Source of the DNA: Acanthosepion lycidas
Lineage: Eukaryota; Mollusca; Cephalopoda; Sepiida; Sepiidae
Direction of reading: 5' to 3'
Assembly (NCBI GenBank): GCA_963932145.1
Contig: OZ010599.1
Coordinates: forward strand, 42,038,595-42,102,594
DNA: 64,000 nt
Below the pieces are notes generated by a model, which was not told the origin of the DNA, did no database searches, and worked only from the letters and a program-made list of their open reading frames with translations. Positions 12,708-26,069 of this stretch are shown here, piece after piece (position 1 is the first letter of the stretch; each line of letters begins with the position of its first letter). The position numbers and the translations under genes are program-made.

Positions 12708-14145
12708 GCATTTTTTTTTAATAAGGATTGTAGTTATTATTAGTTACCTTTTCTGTCCTGTTTGTTTGCAATGACAAGAAGTGGACACAGCTTAAGTTCA
12801 TTTTCCTGGAGAATTTCCCACAAGTCACCTTTGGCTACTTTTAACTGCATCGGCAGTGTGCTGTCAATCACAAATACAATTGCTGCACAAAAGACAAATA
12901 TATATACATACATATGCACACACACATATATTATTATTCAAAATTTAATAACCAAATAGACGATATTTTTTCATAGAATGAATGAAAGTAATGTTGAAAA
13001 ATATGACTTTAGGCAATCAATATTTGATTAAAACTTTCATTGTTGCATCATTATAGCATTGTTCCCTGGTTGTGCTGGCCTGGGAAAAACAGGAAATTGT
13101 TATTTACTGGAAATAAATTACTATAAAGACACTGATGACAAATTCTCATGGATGCCACAATTTTGGTTTTGATCATATACTTTGGAGTACAAACTAAGCT
13201 AAATGATACCACTACACAATATAATAAGTACATGTTACAAAACAGGTTGTGTTGTATGCTATTAGAGGAGGTATGGATTGAGGAATCAGAGAGCTGAGTT
13301 CGAATTCCAGTCAGATCAATTACATTCACTTACATGCTAATACTCTTGGGAAAGGTATGAATCCTCTTCATCTTCACCCAGCTATGGGCAAATAGCAGAA
13401 CAGACTGGGTTCTATAGTCTTGGGTGGCAACCAGTCTTGGAAAAGAACAACTCTGAATTCAAAACCAGCAGAAGTTTTGTTTGGGAATCTTGTGGCATAC
13501 TGTGCACCAGTTCTCTGTATTTGGCTCTTCCAAAAAGTGTGGTTGGTTCTGCACAAGCCATCATCACTATAATCAAATGTGTGGGCAGTCTGGCTGTTTG
13601 TTCTAAGAAATGAGCTACATGACCCTCATACATCGAAAATGATGGGAGTGTCAAACATATATATATATATATATATTGATACACGTTTCATTAAATATTA
13701 TAGACAAGTATTGTCTATTTATTTTATGTAAATTTTTTTCATAACATCTGATAAGTTTAATAACATTATCGTTGAACGAAGAAAGAAATTGACAATATTG
13801 ATCCATATTTTTTTTAATACAATCTAAGCTTTCGGCTTACATAAGCCATTATCAAAGATGTCAATTACAACATATTAAACAATATACGGACAAGACAGTG
13901 ATGATAGTCTGTCATTGTTTACATAGATGATTTCTAAGCAACGATAAACACGCGCATATAAGATGCTAGAAGTGAAAATCGCACCGCATCTCATGACGTC
14001 ACACATGACCACACGAGAGTGAATTGAGAAGTATAAAGTATGGTAAGCCATTGGTATAAACCAATGGCTTCTGTTACCAATTATAGACATTTAAGAATAT
14101 TTGTAGAGATGCCATAATTGATTTTGTTTAGGTTGGGTATATATA

Positions 14146-14219
<74 letters not shown>

Positions 14220-14718
14220 AAATGTGTGTGTTAAGAGCAAGTATTGTAAGTTTTGTGAAGATATATAAGTACAGCTTGAAAATATATATATATGTTGACA
14301 GCAAGCAATGTAGGTTTTCTAAAGACATAAGTACATCTTGATAACATATATACATTAACAACAGGCACTGTAAGTTTTGTAAAGCGATAAATATACCTTG
14401 AAAATGTATATATAAAGATGTATATCAACAGCAGCAGAAATATAGACTAATATGAATAAATATTGAACTATTAAAACTAAATCAATCAAATTTCTTGTTT
14501 ATTAATCAAACATGTTTTCAGTTTGAAACATTTTGTTAAACTTAAAATCGCAGTAGTAGCCATATTGTCAGTTGTAATTCTCATATTGATAACAGTACAA
14601 CTAATGCCAGTAGAAATTTAATATGGCTTTGTCCTGTCCTGCCACTATTGAAGCTTAATCTTTCATAATTTACATTACATTTTATTCAACTCTTGACTTT
14701 GTCAATTACTGTCAGCCA

Positions 14719-14764
<46 letters not shown>

Positions 14765-15363
14765 AATGGCCCCAGAGGCTTTGTTTGAAACATGGTCTTT
14801 ACATTCTCATCTGTGATATCTGAGACTCTCTTCCCACTCTCCCATGGGGGGGAGTGTTATATATCTATCTTTATCATGCAGCTCATTTCCATACTAGCAA
14901 GCCAGATGCAGCTGTGAGGTAAGGTAAATCTGCTCTTTACAGTCAGGATGTTACCTCTAGTTAACCTTGCACCTGGCTCCCTTGACGGTCTGGTATGATA
15001 TTCTGGCAAGATCAGGAGTAACACACACTACAGTCCAAGATATATAGAGGGCAGCATCACATGTTGGAATTTGCATGTGTTATCAAGCACCACTGGAAAT
15101 ATATGATAACATATGATTTGAAATGATTTCCCATAAGTATGCTTTCTAAAGTTACTTTTATATTTTTTTAAATAGTTTACACAAAATCATTTCTTATCTA
15201 TAGTTATATTCGTAAAAAAAAATGTTTGCTTTTTTGTGTGTCAGTACATCTTTGAATTGGCCAGCTATAAGATAGATTCCATCAATAAAATCATTGCCTG
15301 AAGCAGTTCCTTCTTAGAACAACACATCACTAAAAGTTTTTCCATCTTGTCATTCATTTCATG

Positions 15364-15402
<39 letters not shown>

Positions 15403-18400
15403 GCAGAGCCAGTGCAAGGGTCTTGTGCTCTCCAATCTATAATACAAAGCCCCCCACCCACTCTACTACATCTTAATTTTAATAAGGTAGTATTCATATA
15501 AAATACAAATTTTATTGTAATCTAATTATATACAATAATGGATCATATACAATATTGGGGAACAACTCATTGAGAAAAATTGAAAATATGTATAATGTAT
15601 CTAAATACAAATTAGACACATGTCATGATTTTTATCATCCCATCTTAAATCAACAATGTTTTGTGACAATTTTTAACATCAGCTTGATACTTTTTTTGTT
15701 AAAAAACTGAATTTTTTACACATTCAAAATTATGGACAGAAAATAGAGAATTTTATATAGCATTTTTTGAAACATAGACTGAGCAAAACAAATTTGTGGA
15801 TTTTGACAAAAAAAAAAAAAAAAAAGAGAGAGACCCCAGAATCAAAATCCACAAAAGTTTTTCATCCTTTAATAGTCAGTTCTGCTTAGTTTAATTTGTA
15901 ATGTATATAAATGTAGGTAGAAAAAAGTAAATGTTGATAAGATTGCAAGGGTCACAAAGTACTGCCCAGGGCCCCCAATCAGGCTTAGGGCCTCTCTTGT
16001 CAGTAGGGTTTGGGGTTAGTAGACACTGGCCTTGTGTGTATAAACACAAGTAGCAACAACAAGCAGCAACAGTCTGTTTCATACTTCAACACATTTTTCA
16101 GGCCATGTGTGTTGTTTTAGCTTGGTTATTATATAAACTGGTCAGTGGTGCATTATGGGTAGTAAGGCCTATTGTATTATCCTAATGGTTATTAGGCAGG
16201 CAATAATGGTTATGTTTCAAATTAATCTAGAGGCTATTGAGTAGAAATAATTGTGGCTCCGAATGCAGTTGTTTGTTAACTTTTTACTCATTATTTATTA
16301 TTGATAACTTAATTATTTCTTGTTGATTATTATTATTACATTTACTTGCGTTTATGCGTTCATTCATACTTTGTTAATTTGTTAATTTACTTAATTTGTT
16401 TATTTATTTGTTTCTGGTTTTCAATTTTTAAGTAACATAGTAAAAGACTGTTGCCACTTAGACTTGACCTCAATGTCCACTTTCATATTTACATATGCTC
16501 TATCTCTGATATCGAGCACTTTTACCCATAAATATAGCATTGTTCACTCAGGCCTTCTTCAGGTGATTGGAATTTCAAACTGAACCCTTTATTTTGTCCA
16601 CCAGGGTAGATTGTTCTAGTTCCATGTGCTATGCCTCTTCTAGATATCTTAGTATTAGTTATCTCCCTTTTAAATCAATATGCTAGGCCACAAAAATCTC
16701 CTAAGCCAGACAAGTATAGACATGAATACAGTGTGGGAATCTGTAATTTGAAGTACTAGAGAAAAACAATAACACTAATTTGTAATATGAGCTCTGGTAA
16801 AAATTGTAAAGCCAATGGGTATATAAGTCTATGAATCCCAAAATACACTGATGTCCTCAAGAATACATGGCCCAGTGGATAAAAGCGTTGGTTTATCCAG
16901 TGACGTGAACCAAAAACTTGAAGTTGAGTTAAAAGGGAGATAACTGAAACATTGTGAATATGACAACAAAGATGAGGACGACAGTCCGAACAATGTAAAT
17001 AGTGTAAATAATTATTTAATATTATCAATATCATAAAATGTGCTACATGAAGATTTATTCTTCTTAATAGAAATAGTATAATGAAATCAAAGTTAACAAT
17101 ATAGATAATGATTTATGAGCATGCGTCTTGTGTTTGCTTCTTTTCTTTATGCCTAAGTAATTGTTATGGTCCGGTTCCTTGTACCACAGTGATAGTCCAA
17201 GGTAGAACCAATAAAGAAGAACTCAAACACAGGTATGGAATAACACAGATATATTACAAACAGGAATATATACAGAGAAGTAGAAGTGTTAGTATGAACA
17301 ATCAGGTTTAGTAGAGAGAATAATGTAGTCTCGACCAGTATCACTATTTCAATGTCTTGCAGTAATCGTCTGAATGTGACTGTTTCGGACTGCCTCTGAC
17401 TCGACTCTTGACTCGACTTGAACTACTGACTATATTTAGTCACCACCCCCACATGGGCATCATGTAGCATAAGGTCAGTTTAACGTGGGCTCACCGAGCC
17501 CGTGGGCTCAGCCAAAAATATGCCCATTGAACCCGTATGAACGGGTTCAGGGTCATTTTACCTCCCCGAAAGAGAATCCGCCCTTCGGCATAGCCTCCTT
17601 CGGGTTCCTCCCCGCCCGAAGGCAGAGAGTTCAACTGAACAGCCAGTCAAGACTTGAACAACTGACTCCTTGCCTACTCCTGAGGTGCAGTCTTTATTAA
17701 GTATAGAATAGTCCATTATTATTATTATAGGTAAGATCCCATAACAATAATCATCACAGAATTTACAAGTATATGAATGTATGGGAAGCAGAAAAATTGT
17801 ATTGAGCTGACTTTCAATAGGTAAATGCATCAGTCTTCTTTAAAATCTAGTATTCAACATTTGACCTTTATCTTGACATGAACCCCAGAAGCAAACTCAT
17901 TACCATTATACCTCCTGAGTTGGCCTGCAGTGTCTTGTGCATGTTCATGCTCAGATCAAAAGTTGCCGCAGCATGAATTTTTACTTACCTTGTGTTCCTT
18001 CAAAGAAATGTCGCCGCTTTGGTCGGAAGCGCTCACATCCTGAAATATCCCACACAAGGAAGACACGACCATCTTTAGTGATAATTTTTTCCACATTAAA
18101 CTCCAGAGTTGGGTGTGTGCTGACCACGGCATCATTCCCAAGAAGCCAGGAATATAATATATGAGTTTTTCCTAGAGCCAAAAGATTGCAATAATTAGTT
18201 CTACAATTAAAGCATTTGGAAAAAAAACATTTGTAGGTAATTCATCATCATTATCATCATCAGTCCCATGACCAGATAGATAGACTAGATCAGTGATTCC
18301 ACATAGACTAGATCAGTGATTCCACATAGACTAGATCAGTGATTCCACATAGACTAGATCAGTGATTCCACATAGACTAGATCAGTGATTCCACATAGAC

Positions 18401-19206
18401 TAGATCAGTGATTCCACATAGACTAGATCAGTGATTCCACATAGACTAGATCAGTGATTCCACATAGACTAGATCAGTGATTCCACATAGACTAGATCAG
18501 TGATTCCACATAGACTAGATCAGTGATTCCACATAGACTAGATCAGTGATTCCACATAGACTAGATCAGTGATTCCACATAGACTAGATCAGTGATTCCA
18601 CATAGACTAGATCAGTGATTCCACATAGACTAGATCAGTGATTCCACATAGACTAGATCAGTGATTCCACATAGACTAGATCAGTGATTCCACATAGACT
18701 AGATCAGTGATTCCACATAGACTAGATCAGTGATTCCACATAGACTAGATCAGTGATTCCACATAGACTAGATCAGTGATTCTAAACCACCATGCTGTGG
18801 CACACTACTGTGCCATACAATCGTCCTAAGTGTGGCGTGAATGTATGATTGGATTTGAAAAGTGTACCACAAAAGCATGATTGGATTTGAAATCTCTTTA
18901 TAAATATTTCTTCTAATATTGGACTTCAGTTATGTGAAGAAGAATTGGCCATCATTTCTAGTGATTGAAGGCTCAAAATAAAACATACATTTTAGAGTTT
19001 AAGAGATTTTCTATTTATTAATCTAACAGATATTTTTTATCACTTAAACATTACTTTTTAAAATTTTTCTTTTTTAGCAGATACCTACCTATATTTGAGT
19101 AGATGCTCCATTTTTTAAAATTTTAAACAGTATATTTATTATCATCTACCAGCCAGGATATTTGAGAAATATTAATAAAGAAAAATATGCACCTTCTGTT
19201 TAAGTG

Positions 19207-19250
<44 letters not shown>

Positions 19251-19887
19251 GCACTCAAAAAATTTCAGTTGAGCACTGTTGAGAGATAGGGTAATTCTAA
19301 ACAGCATTTGAAAATGAGCACTATAGCTGTCTGGTGTGTGTTTACATTTGTAAAAAAATAATATGCTAGAATTTCCCTTTCCCTCTGTTGTGTGCTGATA
19401 GCTCAGAGGTAGAAACTCTGGCTGATGCCAAATCGGTCAAGTTTCAACCCCAGCTTGAAGCAATCAGATGTCTAGCTGCACTGATAAGCTGTAATACAGT
19501 GAAACAGGCCTGTATGTGGATAACATTATATATATAAGTTAATAGACTTAAAATATGGTTTTTCGCTACACAGTTCCAACCATGTAAGCTAAAAGCCCTG
19601 AATTTAATTTTGTACTTAAATTAAAGACATTAGTTCCATTTTCAAGCGAAAATTCGCTTGAGGATGAAATGCAACTAATGTCTTTAATTTAAGTACAAAA
19701 TTAAATTTGGGGCTTTTAGCTTCCATTTTTGAAACATGGTTGGAACTGTGTAGTGAAAAACCATATTTTAAGTCTATTAACTTATAATATTAATGCTCTG
19801 TAAATTTACATTGAGCACTATTTTGTAAAAATAAAAATATCTATAAGAACACCGGATTATATATCTTACTGTTCTTTCTTTTTATTA

Positions 19888-19934
<47 letters not shown>

Positions 19935-22900
19935 ATGAAAATAATATATAAATTCTAACGTTCACAGCATTAATTCAAAAGAGGGCTCAATACTGATAGT
20001 AGAGCAATAATTATTATAATTTTTTCCTATAGACAAAAGCAATTTACTCACAACAAAGATGCAACTTTAAATAAAGAGATATGATCAACCATATATGTGA
20101 GCGCTTATATACACATGTAAATGAATAAATAACTATTTATTTAATCAATGGTGTAGACAAAACAGTGCTCAATGTAGTTAACCAGAGCTATAAAGTATAT
20201 ATTAATAATTACACATATACCTACATTTACAGTATGACTCAGAGTTTCAAGGTTTACCCATTTATCAGGTACAAGTTATGAACTGTTCAATATAGTTGCT
20301 TTCAATATGGTAACTACCAGCTTTTTCAGTTAATATTACAATAATATTATCTGTTGACTTAATACCTCAGTTTATTTTTCAATATCTATTTATCAGCACT
20401 ACAATTTGCATTTATAACCCAATACTATATTATATTTATAATAATCTTGAACTTCGAATTCACATACAATGTAGTGTTGCACCAATGCGACCCAAAATTA
20501 AAAAAAAACAAACAACTGTATTGAACTGGTCATAACATTTTGTACCTGATGAATGAGTAAACCATGAAACTTTGAGTTGTACTTTAAACATAGACATATG
20601 CGTAATTATATATATATATATGGGAAGAGATTAAACAGATTGGGCCTCTCATTTCCTCCTTGTCATATTACTGATGAGGTTTGGAATATTTCAGTATTGG
20701 TATCACCATTATAAACCAGAATTAAAACAACAGTCAATGAAGTAGTGACTGCTGCAAAAAGGTGAGTCATTTATGCTGGGGCAAATTTTTATGAGAACAG
20801 TATTCATGCTTTGTCTTTGCTGGTGAAAATGCATAGTCAATACTGTTAGGTATGTGGAAAAATAAACTTTTGTATCTGAAAACATTCATCTATTAGGACT
20901 GATGAAAGACAGACTACATGACCAACATTTTCATGACAATGACCCGCTATAATTACTGTGGTGAAAAAGTGAGTCATCTATTCTGGTCCAGATTTAATAG
21001 GCACAGCATACAGGTTCTTGTTTATCAGTGGTTAAAATGTAGAGTCTTTGTTAGTGACTATATGGAAAAATAGTATTTTGTAGCTGAAGAATTTCATTTA
21101 TGTGTGCTAATGAAGGAATACATGATCAAAATTTTCATCTATTTGAGCTGATGAAAAACTATATGATCATAACATTCATATATTTAGGCTGAAGAAAGAC
21201 CCACTTGATCAAGACTTTAATCTATTTAGGCTGATGAAAGAATACATGATCAAAACTTCCAGCTATTTGGGCTGATGAAAGAACATATGATCAAAAATTT
21301 CAACTATTTGGGCTGACGAAAGAATACATGATTTTAAAATTTCGTCTATTTGAGCTGATGAAAGAATAAATGATTCAAATTGAAGATTTTCATCTATTTG
21401 GGCTGATGAAAGAATACATGATTCAAAACGTTCATCTATTTAAGTTGATGAAAGAATACATGATTCAAAACGTTCATCTATTTAAGCTGATGAAAGAATA
21501 CAGGATTTAAAAATTTCATCTATTCGGGCTGATGAACAAATAGATAATTCAAATTCAAAACTTTCATCTATTTGGACTGATGAAAGAATACATAATCAAA
21601 ACTTTCATGTATTCCGGCTGATGAAAAAATACATGATCAAAACTTTCATTTATTTCGGCTGATGAAAGAATAATTGACCAAAACTTTCATCTATTGTGGT
21701 TGATGAATGAATACGTGATTAAAAAATTTCATCTATTTAGGCTGATGAAAGAATATATGATTCAACACTTTCATCTATTTGAGGTGATGAAAGAATACAT
21801 GATACAAAACTTTCATGTATTTGGGCTGATGAAAGAATACATTATCAAAAATTTCATCTATTTGGCTGATGAAAGAATACATGATTCAAAACTTTCATCT
21901 ATTTAGGCTGATGAAACAATACTTGATCAAATATTTCATTTACTTGGGCTTATGAAACAATACATGATCAAAACTTTCATCTATTTGGGCTGATTTACGA
22001 ATAGATGATTCAAATTCAAAACTTCCAGCTATTTGGGCTGATGAAAGAATACATGATCAAAAATTTCATCTATTTGGGCTGATGAAAGAATACATGATTC
22101 AACACTGTCATCTATTTGGGCTGATAAAAGACCCACATATTCAAAAATGTCTTTTATTTGAGCTAATGAAAGGCTACATGGTCAATATTTTCTTTGTTTA
22201 TCACTGGTGAAAATTCCCAGACATTAGTGGTGACTATGTGAAGAAATAATGTTTTGTAGCTGAAAACTTCCTCTATCCAGTTGTGTTATTATGCTCTCTG
22301 TGTCTGTTGTAGTTTCCATAGAAATAAATATGAGTGGCATTACTTGTAAGGCAAATAACATACAATAAGCCAGCAAATATATATAAGCAGATGAAATGAA
22401 GATTATAAAAAGTAACCTCTGGAATCTTAGTGGCTTTATTGCCTTTCTTGGGTTATGAAATGATTAAAAAAAATATATTAACTTGTTGAACAAAAATCCC
22501 TTGGGAGAAATTTAAAAAGAAAAAAATATTAATAATCACAATAATTACATTTTTTTGTTTATTATTCTAATAGTAATTATCATTAGGTATTAACTTAAAA
22601 GCTACTTTTAGCCTTTATAATTTTCTAATAGGTAAAAACATCCTTTATATGTGAACATAAAAGTATACCAAAGAAAATTAATTCCCAACTCAAAGAAAGA
22701 AATCAGAAAAGTGGAGGCCAAAAGAAGAAATTGAAGGGTGTTCTAAAACAAAACATGAAGAAATGTAACATCGACATCAAGAGCTGGGAATCATGGGCAA
22801 TGAGCAAGAATATCTGGAGATCCATTGTCAGAGATGGAACAACAATCTTCGAATCCAAAAAGATCAGCTGAACTAGAGGACAAAAATGTTGAAAAGAGAG

Positions 22901-25900
22901 AAAAACACCAAGGCTTAATTTACCATCTGGAACAACCTGTGCTCAATATCGAAGGACATTTCGAGCAAAAATTGGTCTCATTAGCCATCATGGAGTCCAC
23001 AAATCCAACTTACTCAGGTAAATAAAATGAGACCATCATCCTAGACTATATAAATGCAAAATTCACATTTGTCACTCACTTCATGAAGCCTGTAACCTAC
23101 TAGGATCATAAGGATACTAATTGTACTGCAGCCATAGCAGTAGTGATGTGGGTAGGGCAATATAACCTTAGAGAGCTCATTTCTCTTCAAGCTGGTTTTG
23201 AATTCAGAGGTTTCCCTTTTCTAAACTGGTTGCTACCTCAAAGCAAGTCCAGTTAGTTCTGCTATTTAACCCATAGTTATGGGGAGCTGAGATGGACTGT
23301 TCCCAGTGTGTGAAAAGGTGACTGTAATGAACTCAATTGGAATTTGAACTTAGCTTGATGGTTTCTCTTTCTGAGTCTCTAACCATAACTCTACCCTCAC
23401 ATCCATTCACACTCGTACATTGTAACAAAAAGGTATGTAACAACAACATTTTTTAAATTCAATGAACTGTTAATAACAATAATATGGAAACATTAAGGCT
23501 TATCATTATAGAGGAGTGTTACTTTTTTTTGGCATCAGCTTGTAAAGTAGGTGTTTTCTACGCTGTTTATAACATACCTGTCCCAATTAGGTCAGCTTTC
23601 TTACCTGGCTGACCCTGGCAAAGGTAGCTAATAATCAAAATTATATTCAGTATCCATACAATACAAAAATCACTCACACACATAACTGACTCATTTAATA
23701 CATGATTTATGGACATGGAAAAAAAAATTACAAGATATATTTTTCATAATTCTAATTTTGTCACTTATTCATGGAAAAACCATTGAGGAAGAAGCTGAAT
23801 GTAAGTAATTTGTGAGAATTAGATGCTAGCCACTGGTAGGTGTAAAAATGATTACCACTAGTAAATGTAAAAATAACTACCACTGGTAGATATAAAAATA
23901 ACTACCACTAGTTAAGTGTGAAAATAACTACCACTGGTAAGCATGAAAATAACTATCACTGGTAGGTGTAAAAATAATTACCACTGGTAGGTATAAAAAA
24001 AAACTAAAATTGGTAAGTGTAAAATTAACTACCATTGATAGATGTAAAAATAACTACCACTGGTAAGTGTAAAAATAACTTAAAGAACAAATAATGTCTA
24101 ACATTTGCATTGGTGCTTAAAACAAAATCTTTCCCCAAGTAATACAAAATGGCCAATTAGGTGAATGCTTTCACTGTTACATTGTTTTTAGCATTTTTTC
24201 CTGGTTGTACTGGCTCATATGGGTAAAAATAGGAAATTGTCATTTACTGGAAATAATTATTATAAAGAAACTAACAGCAATTTCTCATAGCACTGGAATT
24301 TTGGTTTTGATCAAATATGCTGAAGTACAGACTAAATTAAAAAACATCCCTAAACATACAAATAAAAATATGTTACAGAAAAGTTGTATTGTACAGTACT
24401 ATATATTTATGCTGGTTTGAAAAAGTACTAGTTAAATCATAACACAAACACTAGGTACCGACATTTCATGGTGTCTGACATCAGGTAATGTAAGAACTCT
24501 AATGAACCTTTTGATTCCTCAAATTATTGTCCTCTTAGTCTTTTATTTCATTTTTTTCTTGCTTCCCTGCCACCTACAATCTTCAAAAATGTAAATGCAT
24601 TGGCAATCACCATCTTCTGTCTTCCTTGAATCTTGTTCAATTATTGTTCTTTCTCTTCACTAAAGTCTTCTCATTCTCTTCCACTCCCAGTAATCCCTTC
24701 CATCTTAGTGGCATTGTCACCTTGCTAGGGGTGAAATGATCTTTAAAAAAAGTTTCCTTAGACCTATTAAGTATATTCACAGCAGTAGAAGGATTAAACA
24801 AAAATATTTGTTTTGTGCATTTTATTTACTAAAAAGCCCCATGCCTAGCAACCATGTTCAATTAAACTTGTTATTAACTTAGTATTTGGTTTGGTTTTCT
24901 TTAGTTTGTTTTGTTTTACAGCATATCAACCTCAATGAGTTATTTGATGTCGACAAGATTTTTATTTTATTTCAAAAGTGTATTGCTGGCAATACCTCTT
25001 TTCCAAAAATGTATTGCTGGTAATATTTTTTTTTCAAAAATGTATTGTTGGTAAAAAATTTTCCAAAAAAGTATTGCTGATATTAAAACATATTTTTACA
25101 TTATCATAGTGTTTTGACCACAGTTTGGTGGTTAACTATTTGCCAATAACTAGGACCTTGACAGGTGCTACCACCCCGGGTCAGGATGGTGCTGGTAACA
25201 CCAGCAATTAAAAAGTGGTTCCACGCTTTCAAAGCCTTCTTATCAAAGCCTTGCTGTCAGATGTAGTTTATGGTCTTACCCAGGACAATTTAGTATTTGG
25301 ATATTTCTGCCTGTCTAATCAAAAACTTTAGGTCAGGGTATGACCTCAGTTATAACCAGAAAAAATTTTAAAAGACATTCTTTATAATAGGCTCACCTAT
25401 CATCCGATTCACAGTCCTCTCTAGTCTTTTGAACAGGAGTAGAGGTTCATACCTTGTTTCCGGTTTAGGATTGGGTTTCCAGTCCCTTCTAAAGTCTACT
25501 TCAACTCTATACTCCTAACAGCTCCACCTGAACTATGAATTGTTTTTTACTAATTCATTTTTCTCCTCCCCCAATAGGAGAAAATATGCTCATCTATCGT
25601 CTGGTTCATACTCTTCCCAGATTTAAGAAACAGGAGTATAGGTTTATCCCTTGTTTCCTGTTTAAGATTAGGTTTCTAGTTCCTTCAACTCTGTACTTCT
25701 GACGTCTCTGCTTGAAATTTGAAATTTTATTCTATAATTACTTTTTCCTCTCCTAATATCGTCCAGTTCACACTCTTCCCTGATCTTTTGAACAGAAGTA
25801 GAGATTCATCCCTTGTTTCCTGTTTAGGATTGATGTTTTAGTCCCTTTTAAAGTCAACTCTATACTTCTAATGTCTCTGCCTAAATATTTTATTTGCTAA

Positions 25901-26031
25901 TTAAATCTTGACCTCTTCATTTCTAGAATTAGCTATCTTTCCTGTTATCTTGCCCTTTCTTATGCTAATACAACTTCATACAGTAACCCTCTGCCTTGAG
26001 TGGCTCTTGGGCCTTGTATTGGGTGAACATT

Positions 26032-26069
<38 letters not shown>

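Noticed and set aside
12415..12711. 98-residue minus frame rich in Ser, Leu, Ile and Phe
   Set aside because: It is translation of the GATA/GAAA microsatellite.
17485..17830. GC-rich overlapping frames near exon 2
   Set aside because: They lie inside the candidate LTR and resemble no protein.
18284..18782. Regular array resembling CRISPR
   Set aside because: Units are head-to-tail 23-bp repeats with no spacers, in eukaryotic DNA; it is a minisatellite.
19388..19460. Possible intact tRNA gene
   Set aside because: A- and B-box-like sequences only; the acceptor stem does not pair, so it is a SINE head.
21694..21906. 70-residue frame with a 14-residue period
   Set aside because: It falls inside a 42-bp minisatellite; neighbouring copies are out of frame or contain stops.
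21090..22150. Repeated CTGATGA followed by GAAA, recalling hammerhead ribozyme cores
   Set aside because: The two boxes overlap as CTGATGAAA, leaving no stem II between them, and no flanking stems I or III are visible.
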